From: Magnetococcales bacterium
GTDB taxonomy: Bacteria > Pseudomonadota > Magnetococcia > Magnetococcales > DC0425bin3
Reading direction: 5' to 3'
DNA: 39,732 nt
Assembly: GCA_015231175.1 (NCBI GenBank)
Contig: JADGBZ010000029.1
Coordinates: 1-39,732 of the forward strand
Shown here piece after piece: positions 18,256-26,220 of the stretch (positions are counted from its first letter, which is position 1; every line of letters begins with the position of its first letter). Position numbers and translations under genes: made by a program. A model generated the notes under the pieces. The model ran no database searches. It was not told the DNA's origin and worked only from the letters and a program-made list of their open reading frames with translations.

Positions 18256-18975
18256 TCACGACCCACTTCCGTCACATTGACTCCCTTGTCGGCGAAGGGC
18301 CGTCAGGTCCAGTATCCGGATCTGGCGCCGTTCCACCTCGATGATCCCCTGCTCGCTCAAATCCCGCAAGATCCGCGAGAGGGTTTCAGGCTTGACGGAT
18401 ATGTGCGATGCCAAAAGATGTTTAGGAATATCGAGATGGACCACCGGAGCGGCACCGGGTTCGGGTGGGAGGGAGGCAAGCAGAAAGCGAACCAGTCGGC
18501 ACGGCGCCGATTGCAAACATAAGCCATCAATGTTGGAAACGTGGCAACTCAACTGACGGCTGAGGTGCCCCATGATTTTGAAGCAAGTCTCGGGCGATTC
18601 CCGTAGAATTTCCAAAAAAAGGTTGGCCCGGATGGATAGTACCTCACCGGAATGAACGGCCTCCGCCTGCACGGGATAGCGTTTTTTATCGAGAAACATC
18701 AGTGCCGTACCGAACGTCTCCCCCGGCTTGACAAGCCGCAGAACCTTCTCCTCGCCGGTGTGGGAGACGCGACCCAGTTTGACCATGCCGGTTGCCACTT
18801 GATAAAAATGGACAAACTCCTGATCGCGATGCACCAAAACTTGTTTCTCCGCAAGGCGAATCCTGGCAATGCCTTGCTGGAGGCGTTCCAACTGCCTCTC
18901 CGCAAGGGAGGCGAAGAGCGGCGTCCTGCGGATCAAATCCTTTGACAGGGGGGAGTTGATTTTTTTCTGGTTCAT
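18256..18975 (-). CDS. Crp/Fnr-family transcriptional regulator
   Basis: A 239-residue regulator. N-terminal cyclic-nucleotide-binding fold (RTPLFASLAERQLERLQQG, VLRLVKPGETFGTALMF) and a C-terminal winged helix (LLASHISVKPETLSRILRDLSEQGIIEVERRQIRI). The Fnr N-terminal four-Cys cluster is missing, so it is not an iron-sulfur oxygen sensor; the Dnr/Crp type is more likely, effector unknown. The ATG at 18975 has AAGGAG 9 nt upstream and is preferred over an upstream in-frame start at 19050. It is divergent from the YdcF-type gene (108-bp gap) and convergent with the GGDEF gene. Confidence 0.9.
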   Translation of the reverse strand: MNQKKINSPLSKDLIRRTPLFASLAERQLERLQQGIARIRLAEKQVLVHRDQEFVHFYQVATGMVKLGRVSHTGEEKVLRLVKPGETFGTALMFLDKKRYPVQAEAVHSGEVLSIRANLFLEILRESPETCFKIMGHLSRQLSCHVSNIDGLCLQSAPCRLVRFLLASLPPEPGAAPVVHLDIPKHLLASHISVKPETLSRILRDLSEQGIIEVERRQIRILDLTALRRQGSQCDGSGS

Positions 18976-19083
18976 CGTTGAGGCTCCTTCGTCAGGGTGG
19001 TCTGGGGCTCCAACCCGCTTGTCCACCCAGTCGATACCTTTTCGACACATCTTGACTCATGGCAGAAGGGAGAGGTCGACATC

Positions 19084-19911
19084 ATGCCGCTCGCGCTCAA
19101 ATATTGGCTGGGAGGGTTGATCAACCCTCTCACCCTGGCCCTGCTGGCCGTGGCCTTGCTGGCCTGTTTGTCCCGGCGCTGGCCCACGGTTTCCCGGCGA
19201 TTGAGTTTGGGGATTATTCTGCTTTTATGGTCGATCTCCACACCCCTGGTGGCGACCACGACCAACCTCTCCCTGGAAGGGAAACACCCGCCGCTGCCCA
19301 TGGCGAAAATAGCCCCTGCCGATGTCATCATCATCCTGGGCGGAGCCGTATTTGGCGCCACCTCCCCACGTCTGGAGGTCGAACTGACCGATGCATCCGA
19401 CCGGGTGTTGCATGCTTTTCGCCTGTTCCAGGCTGGAAAAGCCCCCGTGATCCTCATCAGCGCCGGTGGGAAGCCCCTTCCGGAAGCAAAATCCATTGCC
19501 ACCCTGTTGCAGGCATGGGGCACACCCCACACATCCCTGCTCCTGGAGGAGAGGAGTCTCAACACTCGGGAAAACGCCCTGGAAAGCAAAAAGATCATGG
19601 ACCAACACAACATGCGGAGGGGGATCCTCGTAACCTCGGCCTTGCACATGCCACGCGCCCTGGCCACATTCCGCGCTGCGGGGGTGGATGTCACACCTGC
19701 TACAACCGATGTCAATGCCATACCTGGGCATGAACCCCTGCTGCTGCGTTGCCTTCCCAACCCTGGCGCCATGTCCGGCGTCATGGCGGCCATGCGGGAG
19801 TGGGCCGCCATCTGGCTTTATCACCAGCGTGGCTGGATCCGGTCACATCACGCCCCGGAACCCGGCCACATCTCTTCAATCCGGCTCAGGTCAAACCGGT
19901 GGCCGACATAG
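19084..19911 (+). CDS. YdcF/ElyC-type DUF218 membrane protein
   Basis: A 275-residue protein with two N-terminal hydrophobic helices (about 10-27 and 38-58) and a DUF218 domain: DVIIILGG at the start of the fold, AGKAPVILISAGGKPLPEAKS, LLLEERSLNTRENALES and GILVTSALHMPRALATFRAAG. E. coli members (ElyC, SanA, YdcF) act in envelope maintenance, including lipid-carrier use. The ATG at 19084 follows GGGAGAGG. The last 64 bp overlap the convergent gene 19848-20495, so both C-termini are encoded by the same DNA. Confidence 0.88.
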   Translation: MPLALKYWLGGLINPLTLALLAVALLACLSRRWPTVSRRLSLGIILLLWSISTPLVATTTNLSLEGKHPPLPMAKIAPADVIIILGGAVFGATSPRLEVELTDASDRVLHAFRLFQAGKAPVILISAGGKPLPEAKSIATLLQAWGTPHTSLLLEERSLNTRENALESKKIMDQHNMRRGILVTSALHMPRALATFRAAGVDVTPATTDVNAIPGHEPLLLRCLPNPGAMSGVMAAMREWAAIWLYHQRGWIRSHHAPEPGHISSIRLRSNRWPT

Positions 19912-20495
19912 ACCTCGGTCTCGCCGCCATCGTAGACCTCCACCTCGATCATGTGGATGGCATCGTCATCGGCCAGGAGGTAATAATCCAGCCCCTTGCC
20001 ATCTTGAGGACGTGGAAAAAACGCATTGCCACGATAATCCCCCTTATGAAAAATTCCCTTGGCGGCATCCACCTTCAGGAGGTAGACCGACGCCGTCCAT
20101 CCTGCCATGGAGTCAGGCTCCTCCATGCGATGCAGGGTCAATGGCCCATCCTTGTCATCAAAAAGTTTAGCAAACTCCTCCAACCTGAACAAACGTGCCA
20201 CATCACTGCGTTCGAGACGACCGCTGACCCAAAAAAGGGGAGGATCTTCCCGTTCATCCAGGGTCAGATGGACAGTCAGACCCCCAGCACTCGTCAAGGT
20301 CAACTCCGGCGAACGCTCGTTGCCGAACAGGTAGGTGTTGACCTCGTCCACCGTGAACCGTTCTCCACTCAAAATCAGCGTATCCAACGTGCCAAAGCGA
20401 AGTCCGTCACCCTTGCGTAAATCTCGCGGATGGCGCAAGGCACGCCCGTGCTCCGAGGCGTGGGAACCAAAAATTTTTTTGAAAAATCCCGCCAT
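19848..20495 (-). CDS. Uncharacterised protein (about 215 residues)
   Basis: Family not recognised. It starts MAGFFKKIFGSH, an amphipathic basic N-terminus often seen in small cytosolic or membrane-associated proteins. The middle is mostly beta-type (LRKGDGLRFGTLDTLIL, LTVHLTLDEREDPPLFWVSG), followed by KGIFHKGDYRG.AFF and DYYLLADDDAIHMIEVEVYD. It has no signal peptide or membrane segment. The start at 20495 was chosen for AGAGA about 9 nt upstream; a longer frame to 20699 would run through an intergenic direct repeat and is unlikely. It overlaps the convergent YdcF-type gene by 64 bp. Confidence 0.65.
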   Translation of the reverse strand: MAGFFKKIFGSHASEHGRALRHPRDLRKGDGLRFGTLDTLILSGERFTVDEVNTYLFGNERSPELTLTSAGGLTVHLTLDEREDPPLFWVSGRLERSDVARLFRLEEFAKLFDDKDGPLTLHRMEEPDSMAGWTASVYLLKVDAAKGIFHKGDYRGNAFFPRPQDGKGLDYYLLADDDAIHMIEVEVYDGGETEVYVGHRFDLSRIEEMWPGSGA

Positions 20496-20797
20496 GGGTC
20501 TGATCTCTTGCCAACGCATCGTCCCCGCTTCCAGACCTGAACATCGTGATGGTATAACGATATCCTCCGCCGATCTGGCAGGGAGAAGTGGATTAGACTG
20601 CCAACACCCCATCTCCGGCCACATGATAAGGGGAAGTGGATCGGAGTGCCAATGACCCATCGTTGGGTCAGCTACTTTGCCCAAGCAAATGTCATGCAAA
20701 TCCAGCTTTGGAATGGATCGTTGTCACTACCCTCCCCTCCCTCTGTTCGGCATAATGGGCCAGGGTGTGGGTGCTGAACAGACACTGGAGAGTCGCG
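20496..20797. other. Divergent intergenic region with repeats
   Basis: This 302-bp stretch separates the minus-strand unknown gene from the plus-strand HsdR_N/FGE gene and should contain both promoters. It contains a pair of 31-bp imperfect direct repeats (20583-20613 and 20631-20661). No convincing -10/-35 pair or small gene was identified. Confidence 0.5.
20583..20661 (+). repeat. 31-bp imperfect direct repeat pair
   Basis: Copies at 20583-20613 and 20631-20661, offset 48 bp, both containing GAAGTGGAT and GTGCCAA/CTGCCAA followed by CCCATC. Read on the minus strand they give MGHWHSDPL and MGCWQSNPL, but that frame has no credible start. More likely a repeated operator or a fragment of a dispersed repeat. 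Confidence 0.65.
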
Positions 20798-22294
20798 ATG
20801 AAACAACTGTTGCAGGAGATCCAAAAACACTTGGCCAAAGGCGGTTACCGTTCCATGGCACAAGTGCGGTTCTCCCTGATTGGCAGCCTGCTGGTCAAAC
20901 TGGGTTGGCCCATTCATGACCCCGTGGAGGTAAACGCCGCCTTTGACATGTCCGAGGGGGGCAACTCTCCCATCCCACCCATGGCGTTGACCATTCCGGG
21001 AGGGTCCGAGCCTGCCGTCATCATCGAACTCCATCCTCTGGGCAGCATGACCCGGGATCTGCAACCCCGGGCCACTCCTGGTACGATGTTCCACGTTCTG
21101 ACCGATGGTCCCGTTTGGCGGTTTTTTTTCCGGGAGACGCACAAGACCCAACCCGATCTCTGTTTTAAATCCATCGACTTGGTCCAAGCCGATCCGGATG
21201 AGGCAGGCAACTTTCTGTTGACGATCCTGGGTCGGGAGGCCCAAATCAGCGGCTCGGCCCGTCAGCGCCTGGAAAAAAAATTGGCCTTGGGGGCAAAAAA
21301 AAGGTTGGAGCCCCTGCGCCGCCTGCTCCCCAAAGCCCAATCCGTCGCCAACACGCCGCCCCACCCGGAACTTGCCGCAGTTTTACAGGTCATGGCCAAA
21401 AATGCCGGCGTCGCTGTGACGCCCGATGATGTTGCCATGTTTCTGCAAGAGGTCAAGGAGACCAAGGTGCAGGAGGTCGTTGCCCGGGTGACCCTTGCCA
21501 CCCAGGAAAAAAAGGAGTGGATCGAACCTGTCACCGGCATGCCCTTCATCTGGGTTCCGGGTAGCCGCTTCATGATGGGCAGCCAGGAAGATGAGGTCGG
21601 TCGCCTGCCCAATGAGGGACCGGTCCATGAAGTCACCCTCTATGGTTACTGGCTGGCCAAATATCCGGTCACCTTCGCCCAGTGGAAAAAGGTGACGGAC
21701 GCCGAATCACGCAATTCACCTTGGTCCCGGGACCGCAAAAAAACCAAGGAGGAGTTGGAACGGGAGGAGAATGAAGCCAAGCTACTGAAAGCAAAAGGTG
21801 ATTTTCCTGTCGAGTCCGTCCTGCGTCAGGAGGCGATCGACTTCATCAACAAGCTGGGACTTCTTGGCGGTGAGGGGTCCAAACTCCGGTTGCCCACCGA
21901 AGCGGAGTGGGAGTTTGCCGCCCGGGCCGGTTTCTCCTCGACCTACCCCTTCGAGGGTGATCCGCGCCGGGAGCTGGAGGCCCACGCCTGGATCAACACC
22001 AATTCCAAGGGGGTAGTGCAGAAAGTAGGGACCAAAAAACCCAATGCCTGGGGGTTCCACGACATGCTGGGCAACGTCTGGGAGTGGGTCGCCAATGCCT
22101 ATTATGTCTACGGAGAGGCCCCGGTGAGCAACCCCCAAGGGCCGGAAAGGGGCAACGTGTGGGTGCGTCGTGGTGGCAGTTGCCGCAGCAATGCCAAAGC
22201 CTGCCGCCCGGCTCGGCGCAACAACATCCAGGCCGACGAGGCCGAAGCCAAAAACAGTGGCGGGTTGGGCTTCCGTCTGGCCAAAAACGGCTGA
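20798..22294 (+). CDS. Degenerate HsdR_N-like domain fused to FGE-sulfatase (C-type lectin fold) domain
   Basis: A 498-residue protein. Residues 20-160 follow the pattern of the type I restriction enzyme R-subunit N-terminal domain: VRFSLIGSLLVKLGWPIHDP, PAVIIELHPLG, VLTDGPVWRFFF and GREAQISGSARQ. The PD-(D/E)XK site is decayed: the VDYAL Asp is absent (PPMAL at 61-65), Glu77 remains, and the IEAK Lys is His79. Residues 240-498 are an FGE-sulfatase domain: FIWVPGSRFMMGS, KLRLPTEAEWEFAARAG, NAWGFHDMLGNVWEWV, VRRGGS and GLGFRLA. Of the two FGE cysteines only the second position (Cys469) is present; Ser464 takes the first, and Cys462 is displaced. So neither nuclease nor formylglycine activity is expected. 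ATG 20798 follows GGAGAG. Confidence 0.85.
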   Translation: MKQLLQEIQKHLAKGGYRSMAQVRFSLIGSLLVKLGWPIHDPVEVNAAFDMSEGGNSPIPPMALTIPGGSEPAVIIELHPLGSMTRDLQPRATPGTMFHVLTDGPVWRFFFRETHKTQPDLCFKSIDLVQADPDEAGNFLLTILGREAQISGSARQRLEKKLALGAKKRLEPLRRLLPKAQSVANTPPHPELAAVLQVMAKNAGVAVTPDDVAMFLQEVKETKVQEVVARVTLATQEKKEWIEPVTGMPFIWVPGSRFMMGSQEDEVGRLPNEGPVHEVTLYGYWLAKYPVTFAQWKKVTDAESRNSPWSRDRKKTKEELEREENEAKLLKAKGDFPVESVLRQEAIDFINKLGLLGGEGSKLRLPTEAEWEFAARAGFSSTYPFEGDPRRELEAHAWINTNSKGVVQKVGTKKPNAWGFHDMLGNVWEWVANAYYVYGEAPVSNPQGPERGNVWVRRGGSCRSNAKACRPARRNNIQADEAEAKNSGGLGFRLAKNG

Positions 22295-22310
22295 GCCGGG
22301 CGATACACCG

Positions 22311-22476
22311 AGTCACTTGCAAGCGTAACCATTCAGCACCCGGCAACGAATCGGGATCCAGGGGGCTGGCTCCTGGCAAGTCCAGGACAGAGTCCTGGTG
22401 GGGTTCGGGGCGAAGCCCTGACAAAGGCCTTCATGCCCAAGCTTTTCTTACCATGGCGCCGAACAGTCACTTGCAA
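22311..22476 (+). repeat. Repeat block flanked by 12-bp direct repeats, with hairpin repeat copy B
   Basis: AGTCACTTGCAA occurs at 22311-22322 and 22465-22476. Between them lies the hairpin repeat, copy B: a 7-bp stem at 22382-22388/22392-22398 followed by the 23-bp tail at 22393-22415 shared with positions 1-23. The block fills most of the 214-bp gap between two genes that converge here. The flanking repeats could be a target-site duplication of a small non-coding element. Confidence 0.55.
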
Positions 22477-22508
22477 ACTTCCGATCCGGGTCGGTCGTGG
22501 CGACGGGC

Positions 22509-23882
22509 TCACGCCGTGGCCATACCACAATAAAACCGGACCAGACTCTCCGTTCCTGCATGAAATGTGGGGAGATGCAGATTTTCGTTGGGTCCATGGA
22601 TGCGGGAATCGGGCAGGCTGAACCCCAACATCAGAGTATCCAGGTTGAGGAGACGCTTGAATTCGGAGACCACCGGAATGGAGCCGCCCTCGCGCACCAG
22701 GAGCGGGGCCACGCCAAACCCTTCCTGAAGGGCCTGCCGCGCCGCCCGGACTGGGGGTATGTCGTCTGGCACCTCGATGGGACGTGCGCCGCTTGGAAAA
22801 CGATGGACATGGAGCGAAACCCCGGCAGGAGTGTTGGCCAGCAAATAATCGGTGACCAGAGCCACCATCTCTTCCGGATCCTGATCGGGAACCAGACGCA
22901 GAGAGATTTTGGCCTTGGCCGTCGCCGGGATGACCGTCATGCTCCCCTGGCCGGTGAAACCACCGAAAAGACCGTTGATCTCAAAAGTCGGGCGCAACCA
23001 AAGCCGCTCCAAAAGCGACCATCCCGGTTCACCCCAACCGGATGCAACCCCCAGATCGGCCAGGTAGGCCGATTCATCCAGGGAGAAGCGTCGCAGTTGC
23101 TGTCGTACCGCATCTGCTGGTGGGCGCACCCGGTCATAAAAACCGGGTATGCCAATCTGCCCATCCCTGCCCTTGACCGAGGCCAGCAGGCGGGCCAATC
23201 CCTCCAGGGGGTTGGTCAGAATGCCCCCCAGAGATCCCGAGTGAAGATCCTCCCTGGGACCGGTCATGGTCAGCTCCAGGTTGATCAACCCGCGCACCCC
23301 CAGGCAAATGGCCGGTTGCCCCACCGCCCACATGGCGGAATCGGAGATGACTGCCCAGTCTGCCCGCAAAAGTTCAGCCTGTTCGACCAAAAACCGCGAC
23401 AGATTGGGGCTGCTGATCTCCTCCTCCCCCTCGATCAAAAACACGACGTTGACCGGCAGCGAGCCCTGCACCCGCATGATGGCTTCCAGAGCCAGAATGT
23501 GCATGAAAAACTGGCCCTTGTCATCGGCGGCGCCCCGCGCATAAAGCCGATCGGAGCGCACCTCTGGCGCAAAGGGAGGGGATCTCCAGGCTTCCAGGGG
23601 ACCAGCCGGCTGGACATCGTAATGCCCGTAAATCAACAGCGTGGGGCGGCCAGGGGCATGGCGCCAGGAACCTGTAACCAGGGGATGCCCCCCGGTCGGC
23701 ATGACCCGAACCTCTTCCATGCCTGCTTCGGTCAAAAGTCCAGCCACATGGGCAGCACACGCGGCCATGGCAGAAGCGCCCTGTGGATCGTTGGCTACGG
23801 AAGGAATCCGCAACAACGCATCCAGCCGGCCCAGATTTGTCTCACGCCGGCCAACCAGGTCGGCAAGAATCGATGGCATCAC
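22509..23882 (-). CDS. M20-family metallopeptidase (dipeptidase type)
   Basis: A 457-residue cytoplasmic zinc peptidase. Metal-site motifs are visible in order: IYGHYDVQP (His87, Asp89), LYARGAADDKGQ (Asp120), the general-base region EGEEEISSP (Glu153/Glu154), ISDS (Asp181) and RIHGPNENL near residue 434. The dimerisation (lid) domain lies in between, with DLHSGSLGG. Length and motifs fit the M20 dipeptidase/CNDP-like group. Its ATG overlaps the sixA stop (ATGA at 23879-23882), so it is the last gene of the ABC-SixA operon. The substrate is unknown. Confidence 0.93.
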   Translation of the reverse strand: MMPSILADLVGRRETNLGRLDALLRIPSVANDPQGASAMAACAAHVAGLLTEAGMEEVRVMPTGGHPLVTGSWRHAPGRPTLLIYGHYDVQPAGPLEAWRSPPFAPEVRSDRLYARGAADDKGQFFMHILALEAIMRVQGSLPVNVVFLIEGEEEISSPNLSRFLVEQAELLRADWAVISDSAMWAVGQPAICLGVRGLINLELTMTGPREDLHSGSLGGILTNPLEGLARLLASVKGRDGQIGIPGFYDRVRPPADAVRQQLRRFSLDESAYLADLGVASGWGEPGWSLLERLWLRPTFEINGLFGGFTGQGSMTVIPATAKAKISLRLVPDQDPEEMVALVTDYLLANTPAGVSLHVHRFPSGARPIEVPDDIPPVRAARQALQEGFGVAPLLVREGGSIPVVSEFKRLLNLDTLMLGFSLPDSRIHGPNENLHLPTFHAGTESLVRFYCGMATA

Positions 23883-24460
23883 GATTTTCCGTCGGGTAAT
23901 TGTTTGGGGCTTTTCATGTCGATCAACCGGGCGCTGTGCATCGCCAACCCGGTCCAGTCATCCGGCATGGCCAACCGGGCCACGGTCGCGGTCTTGACAA
24001 GGCCGTATTCGGGGGGATACTCCCCACCCGCTCTGTCAGGCTGATCGGCCACACGGTTGGAAAGTTCCCGGCTTCTGATATCGTTGGCCGGCACCAGGTA
24101 GGTCAGCAGCATCTCCAAACCCGGGTTGTGTCCCACCAACAAGACACACGCAACGGCAGGAGGGGTCTTCGCCAAAACGCGCAACAACTCTTCGACACCC
24201 GCCTCATAAATATCGGAATGCCAGTGAATCCCTCCCGGATCCATCTCCAAGGCAGTACATACTTCGGTCACCGTCTGCCTTGCCCGCCTGGCCGGGGAAC
24301 AAACAATGTGATCAGGCGTCACCTGCTGGGAGCGCAACCACCGACCCATGCGTGGCGCATCCCGCCAACCTCTCTTGGACAGGGGCCGGTCAAAATCAGT
24401 GCCAGCCTGGGTACCCCAGTCGGACTTGGCGTGCCGCATGATGATCAACTCACGGGCCAT
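23879..24460 (-). CDS. sixA: SixA-type phosphohistidine phosphatase
   Basis: A 193-residue histidine-phosphatase-superfamily protein. The catalytic RHA motif is in LIIMRHAKSDWG, followed by FDRPLSKRGWRDAPRMGRWL, CSPARRARQT and the second His in LVGHNPGLEMLL. SixA removes phosphate from histidine of phosphotransfer proteins (ArcB HPt or PTS-Ntr in E. coli). The ATG at 24460 is preferred: AGGGGG sits 6 nt upstream, whereas the alternative GTG at 24466 lies inside that ribosome site. The C-terminal extension of about 40 residues is longer than in E. coli SixA. The ABC permease gene ends 15 nt upstream. Confidence 0.9.
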   Translation of the reverse strand: MARELIIMRHAKSDWGTQAGTDFDRPLSKRGWRDAPRMGRWLRSQQVTPDHIVCSPARRARQTVTEVCTALEMDPGGIHWHSDIYEAGVEELLRVLAKTPPAVACVLLVGHNPGLEMLLTYLVPANDIRSRELSNRVADQPDRAGGEYPPEYGLVKTATVARLAMPDDWTGLAMHSARLIDMKSPKQLPDGKS

Positions 24461-24475
24461 GAACACCCCCTGTCA

Positions 24476-25249
24476 TCAGACCCCTTTTTCAACACGTCTG
24501 ACCTGAGCAAGCGCCAGAACCAGACAACCCACCGCCCACAGCGCCGAAACGCCCAAAGCCAAAAGATAATCCGGATGCGTCAACAACGTCTGACTGTTTT
24601 CGTACAACGGCAGACGGATCAATTTCAAGGCGTGGGTCACCGGATTGGCCATCATGACCCACCACAGCCACCCGGGGAGGTGATCCATGGGAAAAAGCGA
24701 ACCGGAGAGCATCCAGAGAGGCATCAGAAAAACCGACATGACCGCATGGAAACCCGCCGTCGTTTCCATGCGCCAGGCCATCAAAAACCCCAGTGCGGTA
24801 AAGCCCAGGGAGCCGATGACCAACCCCAACAAGAGCAACAGAAAGCTCCCCACACCCACATGCAATCCCAGAAAGGGAGCCGCCACCAGCAGGACCACGC
24901 TCTGCACCAGGGCCACTCCCATGGCCCCCAACACTTTTCCAAGGACAATGGCCATCCGCGACACCGGCGCCACCAGCACCTCCTGCAACAACCCCTGTTG
25001 ACGATCCTCGATGATGGTGATGGTGGAAAAGATGCCTGAAAAGAGCATCATCATCATCAGGATGCCTGGATAGAAATATTCCAGATAGGAGATGTGTTCC
25101 TGGCCAGGAGCCTTGAACGAAGAAGAGAAACCGGCGCCCAGAAACAACCAGATCAACAAGGGCTGCGCCAGGCTGCCCACCACCCGGTGACGTTGACGAA
25201 AAAATCTGACAAGCTCGCGCCGGGCCAGGGATCGGATGACCCGCATCAT
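24476..25249 (-). CDS. ABC-2 type transporter permease
   Basis: A 257-residue membrane protein with about six hydrophobic helices and the ABC-2 family arrangement: ELVRFFRQRHRVVGSLAQPLLIWLFLGAG at the start, EYFYPGILMMMMLFSGIFS, IIEDRQQGLLQEVLVAPVSR (the coupling-helix region), and LPLWMLSGSLFPMDHLPGWL near the end. It resembles NodJ/DrrB-type exporter subunits. Its start overlaps the ATPase stop by 4 nt (ATGA), so the two make one exporter. The substrate cannot be deduced. Confidence 0.92.
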   Translation of the reverse strand: MMRVIRSLARRELVRFFRQRHRVVGSLAQPLLIWLFLGAGFSSSFKAPGQEHISYLEYFYPGILMMMMLFSGIFSTITIIEDRQQGLLQEVLVAPVSRMAIVLGKVLGAMGVALVQSVVLLVAAPFLGLHVGVGSFLLLLLGLVIGSLGFTALGFLMAWRMETTAGFHAVMSVFLMPLWMLSGSLFPMDHLPGWLWWVMMANPVTHALKLIRLPLYENSQTLLTHPDYLLALGVSALWAVGCLVLALAQVRRVEKGV

Positions 25250-26220
25250 AACTTTTGCCCCCCTTGTCCAAGTTGCTGGGTTTCGGCTTCGACCTGTTCC
25301 AGGGAACGCCCTGTCAGATGAATGAAAACATCCTCCAGGGTGGGCTCTTTGATGGAGAGGTGGTGAATGCCACGCGGGATGGCCAACAACTCGGCCACCA
25401 GGTCACGGGGATCCCCTCCCTCGACGCGAAGTTCATCGTCACGGCGATGCACCGTCAAACCCGGTTTGGTCTTGAGTTCCGCCTCCAGGGCATCCGGGTT
25501 GCGCGTCTGAATGACGACGACGTTGCCCCCCAGAGCCGCCTTGAGCCGGGCAGGAGAGTCGGCAGCCAGCAACTGACCGTTTTGCAAAATGGCCATACGA
25601 TCCGCAACTTCCGCCTCGGAAAAGATATGACTGGTGAGCAGGATGGTTAAATTTTCCTGCTTTTGGATCGTGCGTAGCGCCTGCATGAAGGCGTGGCGGC
25701 TGCCGGGATCCAGCCCGGTGGTGGGTTCATCCATCATGATCAGGGGTGGTGCGTGGAGCAACACCTTCACCAACTCCACCTGCCTGGCCAACCCTCCGGA
25801 GAGCGTCTTGACCACCTGCCCCATGCGTTTCTCCAAGCCGGTCCAGCCCAGCGTCTGTGACAACCGCTGCTGGAATGCGGCCCGACTCATGCCGTACATG
25901 TCCGCATGGATCTGCAAATTTTCCATGACCGTCAACTGGGGATCCAGGGCCGGCTTTTGAAAAACCACGCCCATCAGACGCCGGACGGCGGCACTCTCAC
26001 GCACACTGTCGTGGCCGTCGACAAAAACCTGTCCCGCGCTGGGTTGCAGCAAACCACAAAGAATTTTGAACAAAGTCGACTTGCCCCCGCCGTTGGGGCC
26101 GGTCATGACAAAAAAAGTTCCCCTGTCAATTTGCAGATCAAGCCGATCCAGGGCCGGTGGCCTCGCCTGGTCCCGTTTGACCGGGTAGCGATGGATCAAT
26201 TGACGGATATCGATAAACAT
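25246..26220 (-). CDS. ABC transporter ATP-binding protein
   Basis: A 324-residue ATPase. Walker A GPNGGGKST, Q-loop VVFQKPALD, signature LSGGLARQ, Walker B LIMMDEPTTGLD and switch TSHIFSEAE are all intact. The C-terminal 90 residues are the extension seen in DrrA/NodI/CcmA-like exporters, ending EPTLEDVFIHLTGR. The ATG at 26220 fits the family; an in-frame start at 26268 would add 16 unlikely residues. First gene of the operon ATPase, permease, SixA, M20 peptidase, all overlapping or closely spaced. Confidence 0.92.
   Translation of the reverse strand: MFIDIRQLIHRYPVKRDQARPPALDRLDLQIDRGTFFVMTGPNGGGKSTLFKILCGLLQPSAGQVFVDGHDSVRESAAVRRLMGVVFQKPALDPQLTVMENLQIHADMYGMSRAAFQQRLSQTLGWTGLEKRMGQVVKTLSGGLARQVELVKVLLHAPPLIMMDEPTTGLDPGSRHAFMQALRTIQKQENLTILLTSHIFSEAEVADRMAILQNGQLLAADSPARLKAALGGNVVVIQTRNPDALEAELKTKPGLTVHRRDDELRVEGGDPRDLVAELLAIPRGIHHLSIKEPTLEDVFIHLTGRSLEQVEAETQQLGQGGQKL

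Noticed and set aside
20496-20699. N-terminal extension of the 215-residue unknown protein
   Set aside because: It would translate the intergenic direct repeats; the start at 20495 has a better ribosome site and a typical N-terminus.
20798-22294. FGE-fold protein as the variable protein of a diversity-generating retroelement
   Set aside because: The C-terminal RGGS...GFRLA region resembles such variable proteins, but no reverse transcriptase gene or template repeat is present in the window, and the segment is not Asn/AAC-rich.
20798-22294. Active formylglycine-generating enzyme
   Set aside because: The first of the two catalytic cysteines is replaced by Ser464 and no sulfatase gene is nearby.
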